64,000 nt of DNA from Mucilaginibacter kameinonensis (GTDB lineage: Bacteria; Bacteroidota; Bacteroidia; Sphingobacteriales; Sphingobacteriaceae): assembly GCF_003675385.1 (NCBI RefSeq), contig NZ_RCWZ01000002.1, positions 558,001 to 622,000 on the forward strand, given 5' to 3'. Position 1 is the first letter of the stretch. Every line of letters begins with the position of its first letter. Positions 36,763-45,283 of this stretch are shown one piece after another. The notes under the pieces are model-generated. The model was not told where the DNA came from, made no database searches, and saw only the letters and a program-made list of their open reading frames with translations. The position numbers and the translations under genes were made by a program.

Positions 36763-39162
36763 ATGAAAAAAATAATATTACTGCTGTTAGCGGCATTGTG
36801 CTTTTCTGTGCCTGTTTTATCGCAAAATAGCCAACGGTTATCACCTGTTATCTCTTTGGATACAGCCGTATCGCGCCTGCAAACTTTGTCTGCAGATAAA
36901 GCAATTGAAAAACCTTACCTGCATTTTGACAAACCTTATTATAACGCCGGCGATACGCTTTATTTTAAAGCTTATGTTACCCTTGGCGAACAGCATGAGT
37001 TATCAAAATTAAGCGGTATACTACATGTTGATCTTATCAGCCCCACCGGTTCTCTCTTGAAATCCATTTCGCTACAACTGGCTAATGGTTTAGCGGTAGG
37101 TGATTTTAGCCTCCCCAATACATTGCCCGGGGGGAGCTATCGTATAAGGGCGTACACCAAATGGATGCTGAATAACGGCCAGGTGAATTTTTTTGATAGG
37201 CGGATAAACATTAATAACGGGCCGCCTGCAGGAAATAAAGCGGGGATCGCAAAAGCCGGGGTCGAATTCTTTCCGGAAGGTGGACGTTTTGTGAGCAGCA
37301 TACCGGCCAAATTGGCCTTTAAGGCCGTCGGAACAAATGGATTGGGCGTTAATGTTAAAGGTGTTGTGGTTGATAATACCAATGCGGAAGTAACTAAATT
37401 TGAATCGACTCACCTTGGTATGGGACTTATATTTATTACTCCTGAAGCCGGTAAAACATATAAGGCCAATTTAACTTATGCCGATGGCACTAAAGCTACA
37501 GTTGATTTGCCCAAAGCTGATAACGAGGGGATCTCGTTAATGGTTAACAATGATAGTGCTGATAAGCTCGGTATTGAAATAAATGCCAATAAAGCTTATT
37601 ACCTTAAAAATAAGAACAAAGAGATAGGGGTAATCATATATTCGGCTGGTGATGTCAGGTCGGTAAAGGCGGTTCTTGATAACCAGGTGCTTGATTTAAA
37701 TCTCAATAAAAAAGATTTTAAAACAGGAGTGGTACAGGTAACACTTTTTTCGGCACAAGGTGAACTGCTTAATGAGCGACTGGCCTTTATCCAGAATCCC
37801 GATTTACTAACAATTGCTCCAACCTGCGATAAGACTTTATATTCGGAAAGAGGAAAAGTGCATATTTCCATTAATACAAAAAATAAAAACGGAGAAGCGG
37901 TTAAAAGTTATCTATCGGCAACAGTAGTGGATGCTGGTAAAGTACCCAGCGCTGAAGATGACGAAAATACGATATTATCGAACCTCTTATTAACCTCTGA
38001 TCTAAAAGGAAAAATTGAGCAGCCCAATTACTACTTTGTTAATGTTAACAACGATACCCGGGCCAACCTGGATATCCTGATGCTTACCCGAAACTTTAGC
38101 AGATTTGAATGGAAGCAACTACTGAGCAATGAAAAACCGGCCAAAGTGTACAGTGCCGAAAATGGGTTTGATATATCCGGGCAGGTAAAAACAACAACGG
38201 GAAAGCCGGTTGATGGCGGTATAGTTACATTAATGCCCCGGGCTGGTGGAGCTTTACTGTCCCAAAACACCGATCATGAAGGGAACTTTGCTTTTAGGAA
38301 CATGGTATATAGTGACGAAACCACTTTTGTGATACAAGCTAAAACAGCTACAGGGGGAAATAATACTCATATATCCGTTTATCTGGAGCCAACGTTAGCA
38401 AACATTAATACTGAAGATATCATTAGTCCGGTGAAAGATTCAAATATTACAAGAAATGATCAAACAATGCAACAACCTGTTTATTTAGCTGATGCAAATA
38501 AGAGAGGGTTTAATGCTGTTATAAATAGTGATAAAAGAGCTGGTGAACGGCAACATACTACAGAAACATTGGACGACAAAAACGTGCGGGATCAGAGTTT
38601 GTTGACTACCGGCTTGGAAGGACGCTTACCTGGAGTTATACTGAGGGATGGGGTGCCTTTTTTGGCAGATAAAGCAAATGCTGTTATGCAAACCGGACCA
38701 ATGCTTATCATTGCTGATGATACCGCCATGCCTGCAGGAACGAGTGTTAATAATTACAATCCAGTTGATGTTGAAAGCATAACAGTGTTAAAAAATAGTG
38801 ATGCTGCCATATATGGCATAAGGGGAGCAAACGGTGTATTGATAATAAAAATGAGAAAGTCAGCATCTTCAGGAATGGTAAAGGACATTGCTTTGCCAGG
38901 TTTGTTGTATTATACAGCACAGGGATTTTATAAGGCACGTACATTTTATTCGCCTGTTTATGAAGGCTCGCAACAAACAGCTAACAAGCCCGATGCCCGA
39001 AGCACGATATACTGGAACCCTGATATGGTGACAGATAAAGATGGCAATGCTTCGTTTGATTTTTTTAATGCAGATGGTAAAGGTACTTACCGTTTGGTGA
39101 TAGAAGGTATTGATGAAGCGGGTAATATAGGGCGTAGTGTATTAACCTACAAGGTACAATGA
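36763..39162 (+). CDS. TonB plug-domain protein without barrel (MG2-like, CarboxypepD-like)
   Basis: A signal peptide precedes an MG2-like macroglobulin domain (about residues 45-140, LYFKAYVTLGEQHEL), further MG-type repeats, a CarboxypepD-like segment (about 468-540) and a TonB-receptor plug-like domain (about 600-705, GLEGRLPGVIL ... NSDAAIYGIRGANGVLIIKM). No barrel follows; the protein ends with a further beta domain. This is a known Bacteroidota architecture of unclear function, perhaps exported and surface located. It is monocistronic. Confidence 0.82.
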   Translation: MKKIILLLLAALCFSVPVLSQNSQRLSPVISLDTAVSRLQTLSADKAIEKPYLHFDKPYYNAGDTLYFKAYVTLGEQHELSKLSGILHVDLISPTGSLLKSISLQLANGLAVGDFSLPNTLPGGSYRIRAYTKWMLNNGQVNFFDRRININNGPPAGNKAGIAKAGVEFFPEGGRFVSSIPAKLAFKAVGTNGLGVNVKGVVVDNTNAEVTKFESTHLGMGLIFITPEAGKTYKANLTYADGTKATVDLPKADNEGISLMVNNDSADKLGIEINANKAYYLKNKNKEIGVIIYSAGDVRSVKAVLDNQVLDLNLNKKDFKTGVVQVTLFSAQGELLNERLAFIQNPDLLTIAPTCDKTLYSERGKVHISINTKNKNGEAVKSYLSATVVDAGKVPSAEDDENTILSNLLLTSDLKGKIEQPNYYFVNVNNDTRANLDILMLTRNFSRFEWKQLLSNEKPAKVYSAENGFDISGQVKTTTGKPVDGGIVTLMPRAGGALLSQNTDHEGNFAFRNMVYSDETTFVIQAKTATGGNNTHISVYLEPTLANINTEDIISPVKDSNITRNDQTMQQPVYLADANKRGFNAVINSDKRAGERQHTTETLDDKNVRDQSLLTTGLEGRLPGVILRDGVPFLADKANAVMQTGPMLIIADDTAMPAGTSVNNYNPVDVESITVLKNSDAAIYGIRGANGVLIIKMRKSASSGMVKDIALPGLLYYTAQGFYKARTFYSPVYEGSQQTANKPDARSTIYWNPDMVTDKDGNASFDFFNADGKGTYRLVIEGIDEAGNIGRSVLTYKVQ

Positions 39163-39179
39163 TGGCGGTAAATAAAAAA

Positions 39180-39199
39180 CCCTGCCATGGTAGGCAGGG
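39180..39199 (-). terminator. Hairpin with T run on the minus strand
   Basis: CCCTGCC / GGCAGGG with an A run before and after on the plus strand, so its T run is on the minus strand, where no gene is found upstream. It may stop antisense transcripts entering the plug-domain gene. Confidence 0.45.
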
Positions 39200-39378
39200 T
39201 AAAAAAACCACAACAATTGTTTAACCTTTGGGCTATGAATCCCTCCGGTCTATTCCTAACTGCAATATGATCTTTCAATTAATTAAACAATATAAAATTC
39301 AAATAGTTTAAACACCACATGTTTATTTTCAGTGTTTTATGTGTTGAAATCACCTCTTACAGGTATTTGAATGAATAG

Positions 39379-39410
39379 TTGCTTTTAAACCAAATTTCAA
39401 TCTATATTTA
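39379..39410 (+). promoter_or_regulatory. Promoter of the DUF2911 gene
   Basis: TTG (39379-39381), 21-bp spacer, TATATTTA (39403-39410), matching the Bacteroidota TTG/TAnnTTTG pattern apart from the last base, just upstream of the ATG. Confidence 0.6.
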
Positions 39411-39423
39411 TACTTAAATAATT

Positions 39424-39951
39424 ATGAGAAATCTTATGAAAAAATCATTTCAGCTAAAGGCGGCATTCCTGTTCGCTTTTGCCTTATTGTTATCAACAGT
39501 AACTTTTGCTCAAAACAAACCAGCCAGCCCGCGCGATAGCGTAAGCGGTAAAGCTGCAGGTTCAACCATTACTATTAACTACGGAAGCCCTTCGGTAAAA
39601 GGCCGTAAAATTTGGGGCGGACTTGAAGCTTATGGTAAAGTTTGGCGTGCAGGTGCTAACGAAGCTACTACGTTTACAACAACAAAAGATATTAAAGTTG
39701 AAGGTAAATCATTGGCTGCAGGCACATACGGCTTTTTCCTGATTCCTAACGAAAACGGTACCTGGACAGTTATTTTTAACAAGGTTGCTAAACAATGGGG
39801 CGCATTTAAATATGATGAATCAAAAGATGCCCTGCGGGTAGATGTTAAAACCAAAGCAGCGCCAATGCACGAAAGATTAGTTTATACCGTGGATGCAAAA
39901 AGCTTTTGCATGTTCTGGGATAAAATCGTAGTACCGGTTTCTGTAAAGTAA
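39424..39951 (+). CDS. DUF2911 family exported protein
   Basis: The 175-residue protein has a signal peptide (to TFAQ) and the DUF2911 motifs GRKIWGGLEAYGKVWRAGANEATTF and GTYGFFLIP. The family is widespread in Bacteroidota; its function is unknown. A second in-frame ATG at 39436 is possible. A terminator follows it. Confidence 0.9.
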   Translation: MRNLMKKSFQLKAAFLFAFALLLSTVTFAQNKPASPRDSVSGKAAGSTITINYGSPSVKGRKIWGGLEAYGKVWRAGANEATTFTTTKDIKVEGKSLAAGTYGFFLIPNENGTWTVIFNKVAKQWGAFKYDESKDALRVDVKTKAAPMHERLVYTVDAKSFCMFWDKIVVPVSVK

Positions 39952-39984
39952 AAGATATTCAGTAACCTTGTTTTTCACAATTTT

Positions 39985-40012
39985 AAAGGCCTCTGGAAAC
40001 AGGGGCCTTTTG
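39985..40012 (+). terminator. Terminator of the DUF2911 gene
   Basis: AAAGGCCTCT / AGGGGCCTTT, 10-bp stem with one wobble pair, followed by TTGC; it ends just before the DUF3810 gene leader. Confidence 0.75.
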
Positions 40013-40087
40013 CATGAAAAAGGTTATTGCATGTAACAACGCAGCTATTTTTAAGCTGCCGGTAAAGCACTATATTTACCCAATACA

Positions 40088-41203
40088 ATGCGTAGCCGAA
40101 CCAATAAAAAGCCCGTACTAAAAAGGATCATCATTATATTATCGCTGGCATTAGCTATCTTTTTGCTGATGCTCTTTGCAGATCATCCTGCCGCCGTTGA
40201 ACGTTACTATGCCAATGGTTTTTACATTGTTGTCTGCCGGATTTTTCATTCCGTTTTAAATGTATTTCCGTTTAGCGTTGGCGATATCGTATATATAGCC
40301 GTAGTGCTTTATTTGATTTATGCCGTGATCAGGCTGATAGTCTTGCTGTTTAAAAAGCAGTTTCAAACAGCAGGCAGGCTTTTTTTAGGACTAATTATAG
40401 GCGTACAGGCCGGTATTGTGGCTTTTTATCTTTTATGGGGGATGAATTATTTCAGGCTGCCTGCTTCCGAGCGATTTGGACTCCGTGATACCGCTTTTAC
40501 CACTGCCGATCTTAAAGCCGTAACCCGGACGCTGATAGACAGCGCCAACATAACCCGTTCTCGGTTAACACCTGCAGATTGGGCCCAGAGCAATACGCAT
40601 ATTTATAACACCGCCCGTCACGCTATTTACACCATCAGTAAAGATTCGGCTAATTTCAGGGCATATAATCCGGATATAAAACCGTCAATACTTACGCCTT
40701 TATTAAACTATATCGGCACATCGGGGTATTATAATCCTTTTACTTCTGAAGCGCAGGTAAACTACCAGATGCCCGTTTTTACCAGGCCATTTGTGGTTTG
40801 CCATGAAATGTCGCATCAGATGGGGTATGGGGCAGAGGATGAGGCCGATTTTGCCGGTTTTATTATCGCTGTAAAGTCGCATGACAGGATGTTGCGCTAT
40901 TCGGCCTATCATCTTGCCGTTCAGGAATTTATGCACTCGCTGGGCGTGCGGGATACAGCTGCTCACAAGGAGCTTAAAGCTTTGATCAGCAAAGAAGTAC
41001 GCAGCGACTATATTGCCGAACGAAATTACTGGCTTGCCTATGAAAATAAGCTGGGTGCCATAAGCAGCATTTTTTACGACAATTTCCTGAAGGCTAATAA
41101 TCAACCGCAAGGATTAGAAACCTATAACAGAATGGTGCTACTGGCAATGGCGTGGTACCGAGATCAGTGGGCGTCATCAGATCATTCTGCTTCGCGTCAT
41201 TAA
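40088..41203 (+). CDS. DUF3810 membrane protein with HExxH zinc motif
   Basis: Three N-terminal membrane segments (about 12-35, 50-82 and 92-117) precede an extracytoplasmic domain carrying CHEMSHQMGYGAEDEADFAG: H239-E-x-x-H243 plus a downstream glutamate typical of zinc metallopeptidases. DUF3810 proteins are predicted, not shown, to be peptidases. The repeat region at 41218 follows directly. Confidence 0.88.
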   Translation: MRSRTNKKPVLKRIIIILSLALAIFLLMLFADHPAAVERYYANGFYIVVCRIFHSVLNVFPFSVGDIVYIAVVLYLIYAVIRLIVLLFKKQFQTAGRLFLGLIIGVQAGIVAFYLLWGMNYFRLPASERFGLRDTAFTTADLKAVTRTLIDSANITRSRLTPADWAQSNTHIYNTARHAIYTISKDSANFRAYNPDIKPSILTPLLNYIGTSGYYNPFTSEAQVNYQMPVFTRPFVVCHEMSHQMGYGAEDEADFAGFIIAVKSHDRMLRYSAYHLAVQEFMHSLGVRDTAAHKELKALISKEVRSDYIAERNYWLAYENKLGAISSIFYDNFLKANNQPQGLETYNRMVLLAMAWYRDQWASSDHSASRH

Positions 41204-41217
41204 GTCATTTGCTTTTC

Positions 41218-41348
41218 GTCATTTGCTTCGCGTCATTAGGTCATTTGCTTTGCATTATTCTATTTTATGTCATTGGGCGGTTTGCTACATGGCAATTTTT
41301 GCCAATTAGCAAAATGACTGAATGACCTAATGACGCGAAGCAAATGAC
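41218..41348. repeat. 28-bp perfect inverted repeat with GTCATTTGCTTCGCGTCATT arms
   Basis: Left arm 41218-41245 (GTCATTTGCTTCGCGTCATT and AGGTCATT), right arm 41321-41348 its exact complement, loop 75 bp. Partial direct copies (GTCATTTGCTTTTC) precede it. It shares the GTCA ends of the other palindromes here but not their sequence. Confidence 0.85.
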
Positions 41349-41373
41349 AAACAAAGAAATGACCGAAGCAGAC

Positions 41374-41512
41374 AAAAAAAATGCGTTCCGTATCTCACCC
41401 CGGAACGCACACAATATCACGTCTCAAATGATATTGAATCAACTAAATCTCAGATATCATATTAAATGCGTACCCAAGCTCTTATATTCGGATACCGGAA
41501 CAGAAACCGGTA
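41374..41512 (-). ncRNA. Candidate structured RNA, copy A
   Basis: On the minus strand the segment has a terminator stem GCGTTCCG / CGGAACGC with conserved loop GGGTGAGATA (followed by T8), a stem CAATATCA / TGATATTG, the sequence TCTGAGATTTAGTTGA, and upstream stems that compete (TACCGG / CCGGTA versus GGTATC / GATATC). The TCTGAGATTTAGTTGA and terminator-loop sequences are also in copy B at 57056, where the stems differ in sequence but not in position. No minus-strand gene lies upstream, so this would be a separate transcript. It is an inference; no family name is known to me. Confidence 0.5.
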
Positions 41513-41684
41513 CAGAAAATTCAATAACAAACAACTATACCGTTTTAGCAGTATAGTAATAATTACTCTCCAGAAAGCCGATTGTAAATATTTGAATGAA
41601 AACGGCGGTGCGATGTAATTATTATGAATTAATTTTCAAATTTACCTCAAAATCTTTAAAAAGCCTCGTTTACTTCACATTTAT

Positions 41685-43922
41685 ATGGATAATTTGTTTG
41701 GTAAAATTGCTGTTACTATGAAAGCTGTTTTTGTGATTGTTTTGATGTTTCTTCCGGTATTGGTTTTTGCTCAAAAAATTAATCAGAAAGAAATAAAACG
41801 GGCGGAAACATTAGCAAAGTCGGTAACTATCATTCGTGATAACTGGGGAGTTCCTCACATTTATGGAAAAACAGATGTCGCTGCTGTTTTTGGATTGATG
41901 TACGCCCAGTGTGAAGATAATTTTAAAGGTATTGAACGCAATTACCTTTACCAGATGGGCAAACAGGCCGAAGTTGATGGTGAGGCCAATTTGTACACCG
42001 ATGTACAACTGCAATTAATTGCCGATAGCGCAGACGCTATTAAGGATTATAAAACCAGCGCCCCCTGGTTCCGGAAGTTATTGGATGCTTTTGCCGATGG
42101 CGTTAACTATTACCTGTACAAGCATCCCGAAGTAAAACCGCAGGTATTTAAGCATTTTGAGCCATGGTATGCGTTAATGTTTACTGATGGCAGTGTTGCC
42201 GCAACAGAAACTGGCGGACTTAAGCTAAGCGAAACAAAAGATTTTTATAGCATAGGGCCCGAAAAATTGGGCATGCTGACTGGTAAACCTGAAAACAATA
42301 TTTACAATATGGTAAATGAGCGCGAAACCGGGTCAAACGGTTTTGCTATAGCGCCATCCAGATCGGCATCCGGTCATGCTTTGTTGTACATTAATCCGCA
42401 TGTGCCGTTTTATTTCCGTAGCGAGGTTGAATTGGTGAGCAATGAAGGACTTAACGCTTATGGCGCGGTTACCTGGGGACAGTTTTTTATTTACCAGGGT
42501 TTTAATCAGCATTGCGGCTGGATGCATACAAGTGCTTATGCCGACGTAGCCGATCTGTACGCCGAAAAGGTGAGCAAGAAGGATGGAAAATGGTATTATG
42601 AATATGATGGCAAGCTAAGGCCGGTGGTTCCCCGTGAGCTATCGCTTAATATAAAGAATGGAAACCAGATTGAGCATCGAACCATTACTGGCTATTATAC
42701 GCATCATGGTCCGGTATTGGGTGCAAGGAACGGTAAATGGCTGGCGCTTAAAGCTAATAACCGCTCGTACAATGCGCTTGTAGAATCATGGTTGATAACC
42801 AAGGCCAATAACCTTGTCGAATATAAAAAGGCCATGAACCTGTTATCAAACGCAACCAACAGTACTGTTTATGCTGATGATAAGGGAAACATCATTTTTT
42901 GGTACGGAAATTATATTCCTAAGCGCAACCCCAAATATGATTGGAGTTTACCGGTTGATGGCAGCATATCTGCGACTGAATGGCAAGGAGTTCACAAACT
43001 GAGTGAGATTATTACTAACGCTAACCCTGCTACCGGTTGGATCCAGAACTGTAATTCGTCGCCGTTTACCGGGTCTGGCCCGTCAAGCCCGGATAAAAAT
43101 AAATATCCTGTTTACATGGGCCCGGATGGAGAAAACTATAGGGCGATAACGGCTATTAAAATCTTGAAAGATGCAAAGAACCTTACGCTTGATGACCTGA
43201 TAGCCAAAGGTTACGATCATTATCTTGCCGCATTTGATGACTTGCTGCCGTCACTGTTTAAAGCCTATGATGCAGCTCCGGATTCGGTGAAACAATCGCT
43301 TGCCGAGCCGATAAAGGTCTTGCAGGAATGGAACAGGAATACTGCCATTCATTCCGTAGCCAGCTCGCTTGCTATTGAATGGGGCACCTTGATGATGAAA
43401 GCCCTGCCTCCGCCTCAAACCGATCAGGAGGGTACGTTTATTATCTGTCGTTTTCAAAAGTTGATTAAAACGATGCCCCCTGCACAGCAATTGGCTTTGT
43501 TGAATGATGTTGTCAAAAATCTGCAAAGCCGTTTTGGTACCTGGAAAGTAGAGTGGGGGAATATGAACTGCTACCAACGACCGGACGATGGCATTACCTT
43601 TGATGATAACAAGCCCAGTATCCCCGTTGGTTTAACCGGATCTGGCTTCGGACAGCTGCCGTCGTTCCAAAGTCGCACCATGAATACCAATAAACGTTAT
43701 GGATATTCGGGTAATAGTTTTATCGCTGCTGTAGAATTTGGTACACGGTTAAAGGCAAAAAGTATTGTGAACGGAGGTAGTTCCTTCGATCCGGCGTCAA
43801 AAAATTTTACCGATCAGGAGCAGGGTATAATAGATGGCAAGTTTAAGGATGTGCTGTTTTATAAAAAAGATGTTTTAAAACACGCACAGCGCACCTATCA
43901 TCCGGGCGATTATTTTAAATAG
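41685..43922 (+). CDS. Penicillin acylase family N-terminal-nucleophile hydrolase
   Basis: The 745-residue protein has a signal peptide (either Met1 or Met12 could start it; the cleavage site is near VFAQ) and the penicillin amidase architecture: alpha chain, spacer and beta chain. The nucleophile is Ser217 in GSNGFAIAPSRSASG, followed by LLYINPHV. The family includes penicillin acylases and AHL acylases, which are cut autocatalytically before the Ser. Substrate is not predictable; AHL or other amide cleavage in the periplasm is possible. It shares a transcript with the gene at 43950. Confidence 0.88.
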   Translation: MDNLFGKIAVTMKAVFVIVLMFLPVLVFAQKINQKEIKRAETLAKSVTIIRDNWGVPHIYGKTDVAAVFGLMYAQCEDNFKGIERNYLYQMGKQAEVDGEANLYTDVQLQLIADSADAIKDYKTSAPWFRKLLDAFADGVNYYLYKHPEVKPQVFKHFEPWYALMFTDGSVAATETGGLKLSETKDFYSIGPEKLGMLTGKPENNIYNMVNERETGSNGFAIAPSRSASGHALLYINPHVPFYFRSEVELVSNEGLNAYGAVTWGQFFIYQGFNQHCGWMHTSAYADVADLYAEKVSKKDGKWYYEYDGKLRPVVPRELSLNIKNGNQIEHRTITGYYTHHGPVLGARNGKWLALKANNRSYNALVESWLITKANNLVEYKKAMNLLSNATNSTVYADDKGNIIFWYGNYIPKRNPKYDWSLPVDGSISATEWQGVHKLSEIITNANPATGWIQNCNSSPFTGSGPSSPDKNKYPVYMGPDGENYRAITAIKILKDAKNLTLDDLIAKGYDHYLAAFDDLLPSLFKAYDAAPDSVKQSLAEPIKVLQEWNRNTAIHSVASSLAIEWGTLMMKALPPPQTDQEGTFIICRFQKLIKTMPPAQQLALLNDVVKNLQSRFGTWKVEWGNMNCYQRPDDGITFDDNKPSIPVGLTGSGFGQLPSFQSRTMNTNKRYGYSGNSFIAAVEFGTRLKAKSIVNGGSSFDPASKNFTDQEQGIIDGKFKDVLFYKKDVLKHAQRTYHPGDYFK

Positions 43923-43949
43923 TAAAAAAGTATATTTGGTAAGTTAAAA

Positions 43950-44438
43950 ATGAAGAGAATCCTGTTAGTTGCCTTATTGTTGTTTTGTGGTGCGGATTTG
44001 TTTGCCCAAAGCGTAACTGTTAATGATTTGGCAAATATCTCCAACCTTTCCAATGCCGAAGCGCATAACTATCTTACCCTCGGCAAAAAATTCAAACGTC
44101 AATATATCCAGGATGTTGACGGCAACAGCATCGAACACCTGAACAAAATAGGGCCTGATAATAAGGAAGAAACTGTGGTAATAGGTGTTGGCAGTAAACT
44201 CAGCAGCGGTGCGGTGTTGCGCACGGTTACTTATACTACGTCCACCTCGCAACATATTATTAACCTGATAGGGCAGGCCAAGCACATGGGGCTCAAAATG
44301 CGTCTTCAGGGAGCAGATGCCAAAAACGATATCTACATTTTTGATAACGACTTTTTTCATATCGTGATGTTCCTCAATCACGATAATGTATCCGGCTCGG
44401 TTGAAGTACACCAGAAGGAATATTTAGGGTTTGATTAA
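43950..44438 (+). CDS. Hypothetical exported protein, 162 aa
   Basis: A signal peptide (to FAQ) and an unknown domain of about 140 residues (VNDLANISNLSNAEAHNYLTLGK...). It starts 27 bp after the acylase gene; a TATATTTG sequence at 43931-43938 could be an additional promoter but lies too near the ATG for a normal leader. It may assist the acylase, which is only inferred from position. Confidence 0.7.
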   Translation: MKRILLVALLLFCGADLFAQSVTVNDLANISNLSNAEAHNYLTLGKKFKRQYIQDVDGNSIEHLNKIGPDNKEETVVIGVGSKLSSGAVLRTVTYTTSTSQHIINLIGQAKHMGLKMRLQGADAKNDIYIFDNDFFHIVMFLNHDNVSGSVEVHQKEYLGFD

Positions 44439-44445
44439 GGATTTT

Positions 44446-44952
44446 GTCATGCTGAGGTACGAAGTATCTTCTTCGCCCTGTAAAGCGGCTCTGCCTATCG
44501 CAGAAGATCCTTCGCTATCGCCCAGGATGACAAGTAAAAAAAGCTTTTGTCATGCTGAGGTACGAAGCATCTTCTTCGCCCTGTAAAGCGGCTCTGCCTA
44601 TCGCAGAAGATCCTTCGCTATCGCTCAGGATGACAAGTTGAAAAGAGTTTTTTTGTCATGCTGAGGTACGAAGCATCTTCTTCGCCCTGTAAAGCGGCTC
44701 TGCCTATCGCAGAAGATCCTTCGCTATCGCTCAGGATGACAAGTTGAAAAGAGTTTTTTTGTCATGCTGAGGTACGAAGCATCTTCTTCGCCCTGTAAAG
44801 CGGCTCTGCCTATCGCAGAAGATCCTTCGCTATCGCTCAGGATGACAAGTTGAAAAGAGTTTTTTTGCCATGCTGAGGAACGAAGCATCTTCTTTGCCCT
44901 GTAAAGCGGCTTTGTATGTTGAAGAGGATCCTTCGCTATCGCTCAGGATGAC
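44446..44952. repeat. Tandem array of five 86-bp palindromic repeats
   Basis: Units at 44446-44531, 44549-44634, 44655-44740, 44761-44846 and 44867-44952 start with GTCATGCTGAGG and end with CAGGATGAC (ends inverted), with spacing 103, 106, 106 and 106 bp. Units 2-4 are nearly identical; unit 5 differs more and starts GCCATG. Conserved core: CTTCTTCGCCCTGTAAAGC. The array fills the 520-bp gap between the hypothetical gene and the GIY-YIG gene. Confidence 0.95.
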
Positions 44953-44958
44953 AAATCT

Positions 44959-45282
44959 TTATTCATTAAGTTTTGGTGGCCACTCCATTATATCTTTATT
45001 CAAAAAATGCCAATCAGGGTTTTCTTGCTCTATTAGTGCTATTTTCTTCGTTCTAACCCATCCTTTTACTTCTTTTTCACGTTCAATTGCGTGATTAATA
45101 TATTGATGCCTTTCATACCAAACTAAGTGGTAGCATTTATACTTAGCGGTAAAACTATCCACTTGGTCAATACCATAATAGTGTTCCTGCAGACGGCGCT
45201 CAAGGTTGTTGGTTACACCGGTATACAACACTCTTTTGGTATAGTTAGTTAATATATAAGTATAAAAATTATACTGCCGCAT
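44959..45282 (-). CDS. GIY-YIG nuclease-family protein
   Basis: The 107-residue protein is a stand-alone GIY-YIG domain of the UvrC-N type: YTYILTN at the GIY position, then LYTGVTNNLERRLQEHYYG carrying the YIG-like tyrosine and the conserved Arg, and a terminal glutamate (WEKE-like IEREKEVKGW). Its gene ends 6 bp from the repeat array. It follows the glycosyltransferase gene by one base. Such small proteins are common in Bacteroidota and their role is unknown. Confidence 0.88.
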   Translation of the reverse strand: MRQYNFYTYILTNYTKRVLYTGVTNNLERRLQEHYYGIDQVDSFTAKYKCYHLVWYERHQYINHAIEREKEVKGWVRTKKIALIEQENPDWHFLNKDIMEWPPKLNE

Positions 45283-45283
45283 C

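Noticed and set aside
41344..41556. Open frame of 70 codons starting at an ATG inside the inverted repeat
   Set aside because: It starts in a repeat, runs over the terminator and the candidate RNA on the other strand, and has no protein-like pattern.
43931..43938. TATATTTG as promoter of the gene at 43950
   Set aside because: No -33 element and it would leave almost no leader; kept only as a remark.
44446..44952. CRISPR array
   Set aside because: The units are 86 bp palindromes with nearly identical short spacers and no cas genes are present.
44870..45094. Plus-strand frame over the last repeat unit and the GIY-YIG gene
   Set aside because: Mostly repeat and antisense of a well-supported gene.
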